Below, in pieces: positions 60,215 through 64,000 of a DNA stretch of 64,000 nt. Numbering within the stretch: the first letter of the stretch is position 1; each line of letters starts with the position of its first letter. The notes under the pieces are model-generated. The model was not told the origin of the DNA. It ran no database searches and worked only from the letters and a program-made list of their open reading frames with translations. The stretch is from Podocnemis expansa (lineage: Eukaryota > Chordata > Testudines > Podocnemididae), in assembly GCA_007922195.1 (NCBI GenBank), contig ML681997.1, forward strand, positions 15,503,334-15,567,333, read 5' to 3'. A program made the translations under genes and the position numbers.

Positions 60215-60255
60215 TGCACATGTGCGTGTGCATGCGCACACACGCATGCATGTGT
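60215..60255. repeat. Perfect purine-pyrimidine alternation (Z-DNA-prone tract)
   Basis: 41 nt alternate strictly pyrimidine-purine, mixing CA/TG with CG steps. An inner 8-bp inverted repeat TGCATGCG...CGCATGCA lies inside. Confidence 0.9.
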
Positions 60256-61289
60256 TTTTTTGAGGTTGAACTTTGAATGAGACATGACTTTACTTAAATT
60301 GATGGAATGCTTTCCCCCAAAATTGAATATATCAGATGACAGAAGAAAAATAAATATATTACACTTTTAAAATCTTATTCCTTTTAAGCAAATCTCAGGA
60401 TTTTGGAGGGGCCTGAAAAGATGATTTTTGGACACAAGGTATGGACAATAATCTTAACCTACAGTTGTCCTTCGCCTTCTGCATTTGCAGAAGTAGCACA
60501 CTACTGGCTTGTCAGCACCCCTGAACCTCTGGCAGGGAGAGCATCAAAGAAGGAGATTCTTCTTTTTACCTATAGATCAGTTTGCTGCCATGGAACGCTA
60601 AACACCCTGGACCAGTGGGTGCTACGCAGACGTGCTATGCGAAGTGACCTGTCACTGGCATCCAAATTTTTTTCTCCCTACATACCTCTCCTCCTTCAAT
60701 AGATGCATAATAGATACTATCCTGGTACCAGTACAAGGATCAGCACTTCAAACCAAAAAAACCCACCAACCCTGACTACACGTCACAGGTGAAATCCCAG
60801 CCTCATTATAGTCAATGGCAAAATCTGCCTCAATTTCAGTGGGGCCAGGATTAACCTTATCATTTGAAAAATTCACCCGTACTCAAAGTCACAAAAATCA
60901 TTTCTTCTGTCTCTCTCAGGAATAAGATTTACTGTTAAATCACTAAAGTTTAGCCGTTTTATTGCACAATACTCAAATACATTTCATTTATTGTATTAAT
61001 AAAAGGCCAGTTAGAAGAGCTATCAAAAAGATTTTTAAAATCCTTTCAATATATAGCAATAAATGCTGGAAAGTAAATCTTGTCATTCCCATATTTTCCA
61101 CAGTCAATTATTGTTTTGTAATTTCACTAAGGAAAATATAAGTCACCACCATTACAAGACAAACAAAAGAAGAAAGCTATTGAAGGGCTAAATTCTCCCT
61201 TCGTATGTACTGTATTCACTTGAACCCCATTAAAGTAAATAGGAAACTCTTCCCTGAGAATTCCAGGACAGACTGAATGGTGATTAAAA

Positions 61290-61385
61290 TGACCAGGGCC
61301 AGATTCTCTGATGGAGTAAACCAACACAGTTCTTCTAACTTCAGTGGAACTACACCAGTTGTTACCAGCTGAGGACAGGGCTCTG
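61290..61385. repeat. Old dispersed palindromic repeat fragment
   Basis: GGGCCAGATTCTCTGATGGA, AACTTCAGTGGAACTACACC and CCAGCTGAGGACAGGG relate by order to 11165-11240 and to shorter pieces near 34250, 51800 and 63730. The core (TTCA.TGGA.CTACACC) is the recurring word. Confidence 0.5.
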
Positions 61386-62664
61386 TCCGGTCTCATTTAG
61401 CAAGGTATTTAAAACACACACATGATTTTAAATATACGAATATTTCCATTGACTTCAACTGGACTATTCATGTGTTTACTGTTAGTTGAGTGCTCAAACA
61501 CCCTGCCTATATTTGGTCTCTTATTTTGCACATTACTTCTATTTTTCTAATAGTCCAACATTCCAGTTTCCCCACTGAATTTTTTTAAGCAAACTAGAGG
61601 AAGCTAAAAATTTCTGCAATATAACCAATACTGTTTGTTTCTATTCAAATCTCATGTATAATGTCATTGGTTTTGTTTGGGCGGAAAATGCAAGGAGAAG
61701 CAATTTGCAAAACATGCCCTATTTCACTCTGATGTTTTTACTGCACTTAGAATAGCTACATTAACCAGCTTAATGTAGTATATAATAGTTACCTGAAAAT
61801 GTACAGAAAGACATAACTTTTCAAGTTTCCAAAAGGTTTGCAAATACAAAATCCAGCCTAGGCAATCACATTTGGTATACCTAAAATTCCCCATCCAGGT
61901 TTTCATGCTTGCTCTAAACTTTTGTATAGTGATGCTTCACACTGTTAGAGCTATGTCATGTTTCACATAGAGATGAAATAATACTCAATTTGTTAGCTTT
62001 GGGATAAAAATGAAGGGCTATAAAAGAATAATTACACTAACAACCAGACATACCAATTGTCCTAGACAGAGTTATACCACCCCACATATTGCTCACAAGC
62101 TGGCCAAACTACTGATCATCACTAGCAGATCAGTAGGTTTTGGAACTGGTGACTAGAGAGCAATCGGCTGAAGCAAATGATCACAAGACCCTATCTCACA
62201 ACTGAACTTTATCTGCATCTTTTGTACCCTTAGCCACTATGTTTCTTCCATCTATGCTTTATTCTGTTCTGGTTCCCAAACTGTTGTTCTCAGTAGTTGA
62301 TCCTGCAGCACACAACACTGTAATTTATACAGCACCCAAAGATCACTAGGTGATTTAAAAGTGCATCCCTGTGCCTAAGGCTTACAATTCAAGTTCCAAA
62401 CACACACAAAAACTGCAGAAATGACACAAAATATTGCTGCTCACTGGTGGGCAATATTCTGGAATACCTGTGAGTTCAGAAAGGGATTTAGAAGGGAATA
62501 CTTTGGTTTGAAAATTAAATGTAAAAAAATAAAAGTCCTATCTCCCAGACAATATTTTTACTGTTTTGTCCTTAAAATGGGTCATGTGAGAAAAGTAACA
62601 TGCTGTAAACATGTTCATACATAATGGATCTCATAATACTCAATGAGCACACAAACTGAGTTCT

Positions 62665-62790
62665 TTTTATCTGTAATAGCTACTTCTGCCACAGACCTGC
62701 TATGTGACCCTGAGCTAGTCACTTAACCTCTCTGTTGTCCATCTTTAAAATGGTGATACCTTGCTCACATGCTCACTCAGTGTTGATTCA
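62665..62790 (+). repeat. MIR SINE fragment
   Basis: Reads CTTCTGCCACAGACCTGCTA, TGTGACCCTGAGCTAGTCAC, TTAACCTCTCTG and CATCTTTAAAATGGTGATAC. This is the MIR core region and the best preserved MIR in the window. Confidence 0.88.
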
Positions 62791-62969
62791 TTAATACACA
62801 TAGAACACATTTACCTCCTTGGATAGAAAGCTACTACTTAGCATAGTAAACAAATTACTTCAAGAAAGACCCTCTCTTAATACATCCTATACAGGAATGA
62901 GAGCTGGCAAAAAGTTGGAATTTCTGGTTCATGAGAAATTTCAGAATTTGGTTCTACTCCAAATGGAAG

Positions 62970-63016
62970 CAGAACTTTTAATGATCCCTTCTGGTCTTAA
63001 GGTCTATGAATCCATG
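62970..63016 (+). repeat. CR1 3' terminal fragment
   Basis: ATGATCCCTTCTGGTCTTAA followed by GGTCTATGAATCCATG matches the CR1 3' terminus in sense orientation. Only the end is recognisable. Confidence 0.75.
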
Positions 63017-63315
63017 TTTTTTAAGCTTCCTCACTAACCAGAAATCTTGCAAAAGTTTCATTTCAAGAACACCAATACATGATGCTTCGAAACAAAACGT
63101 GCTTCTGGAACTGGCAGCTGCTGAGTGAACTTCACGTTCTTGTCAGTTTCACTACCGCTGTTACACTCCATCTGGCTTGAGCATGTGCAACCCCTGGGAT
63201 CTCAATTCTGGGGCAGGCCATGTGGCGAGACTGCCCTGGAATCACAGATCCTGGAAGTCTGTACCAGAATCTCAGGGCTCCTGGCTCTGCATTTATATTC
63301 ATGGAAATCCTGAGA

Positions 63316-63341
63316 CCCTCCCCCCCCCCCACACACACACA
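63316..63341. repeat. Poly-C followed by CA repeat
   Basis: A run of C passing into about five CA units. Confidence 0.9.
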
Positions 63342-64000
63342 GCAGGAAGCCTGAAAAACTATAACCTCAGGTATGGTGGGGCTGCTCCGAAGTTAGGAAC
63401 CCTAGAAGCTTGGAGACCCGCCAGGCAGTCTGCATGAAAAACTACCCAACACCCCACTAGGCAGGTTTGAAGAGAACCAGGTAAATTCCCCAGGAGGCTC
63501 ATCATCTCAGTAACTGTCTCATTTCATCGCTTCCTTGTGATATATTTAGAGAGAGAGAATTTGAAAGACAGCAAAGCATTATACACAACACTGTCTAGAT
63601 TGACACTGCATATCATACCTTTCACACAGCACCTTTCCATGCAGAGAGTCTCAAGATGCTTTAAAGACCCAAATGAAATAATTTCTGCTTTTTATTTTAA
63701 AATCACTTTATTTACAGTAAATCCATCTGACTTCAATTGAGATACTGCAGATTTACACCCGGGTGACTGAGTTGGATCTGTGTGTGTGCATGTGTAATCA
63801 TCTCACTGCCATCAAAAGCCAGCCCAACCTAGGATGCAAACACAGAAGCCTTTCTGTAACAACAGTGCTACAGAGCAATGTGTTTAGAAAGCAAAGTGTT
63901 CAGCTGAACTTGGTGCTCCACCAGCTGAAACTACCAAACAAACATAGGCAGTGATTGGATAGAAGGATGTAGACTGACATACAGTTGTGTGCCAAGCTGA

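Larger units (their letters stand above)
45580..64000 (-). other. KIF26A upstream intron, open at window edge (more than 18.4 kb)
   Basis: Begins upstream of acceptor CTTCAG at 45580. The next upstream exon is not visible. Repeats are listed separately. Palindromic old-repeat fragments at 46980-47060, 47766-47920 and 48395-48560 share words such as CCCATTGAAGTC and CTTAGG/CCTAAG-type segments. I recognise nothing in 49100-50370, 51430-52770, 56040-56940, 60260-61280 or 61400-62660. That no exon lies here rests on finding no kinesin-like or conserved open segment; a non-coding 5' exon could be missed. Confidence 0.6.

Noticed and set aside
1..64000. Endogenous retrovirus, tRNA gene, CRISPR array or bacterial operon
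   Set aside because: No LTR pairs or gag/pol motifs, no complete cloverleaf beyond SINE heads, no regularly spaced repeats, and the gene structure is clearly spliced vertebrate.

Overview
The window is vertebrate nuclear DNA: AT-rich, intron-dominated, and carrying one recognisable protein-coding gene on the minus strand. Its repeats are CR1 LINE pieces, MIR/CORE-SINE relics, Penelope-like retroelement relics, a tRNA-headed SINE (GGGGTAGCC.GTGTTAG head; AAGGAGTCCTGTGGCAC and GAAAGCTCATG motifs) and many small hAT-type MITEs. I associate this mix, and that SINE above all, with turtles. The turtle call is inference from remembered repeat families, not a database result. A crocodilian or other sauropsid cannot be excluded.

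The gene is the central part of an atypical kinesin of the KIF26 family, most likely KIF26A. Nine consecutive exons can be placed to the base. In transcription order (right to left) they are 45579-45425, 25614-25431, 9968-9759, 6928-6835, 6371-6109, 5869-5686, 5371-5212, 2049-1887 and 1413-1 (open at the window edge). All eight introns between them are GT-AG. Splice phases join perfectly and give 942 codons without a stop: a linker, the whole motor-like domain, and the first 471 codons of the long Ser/Pro-rich C-terminal exon. The 5' exons and promoter lie beyond base 64000. The rest of the C-terminal region lies to the left of base 1.

The three largest introns (15.5 kb, 19.8 kb and more than 18.4 kb) make up most of the window and hold only mobile-element relics and unique AT-rich DNA. 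I saw no second gene, tRNA, rRNA, recognisable microRNA, CRISPR array, bacterial operon or endogenous retrovirus.

Most notable non-genic structures: (1) a palindrome at 52908-53177 made of two 115-nt SINE arms that differ at one base; (2) repeated tail-to-tail pairing of the same SINE at four other loci; (3) four MITE insertions with terminal inverted repeats and 7-of-8 matching 8-bp target duplications; (4) two decayed Penelope-like relics, one with a broken reverse-transcriptase active site; (5) a MITE nested in a CR1 copy; (6) a 41-nt perfect purine-pyrimidine alternation; (7) an unexplained 178-codon ORF. No undescribed gene system is convincingly present. The palindromic SINE organisation is the best candidate for something new.
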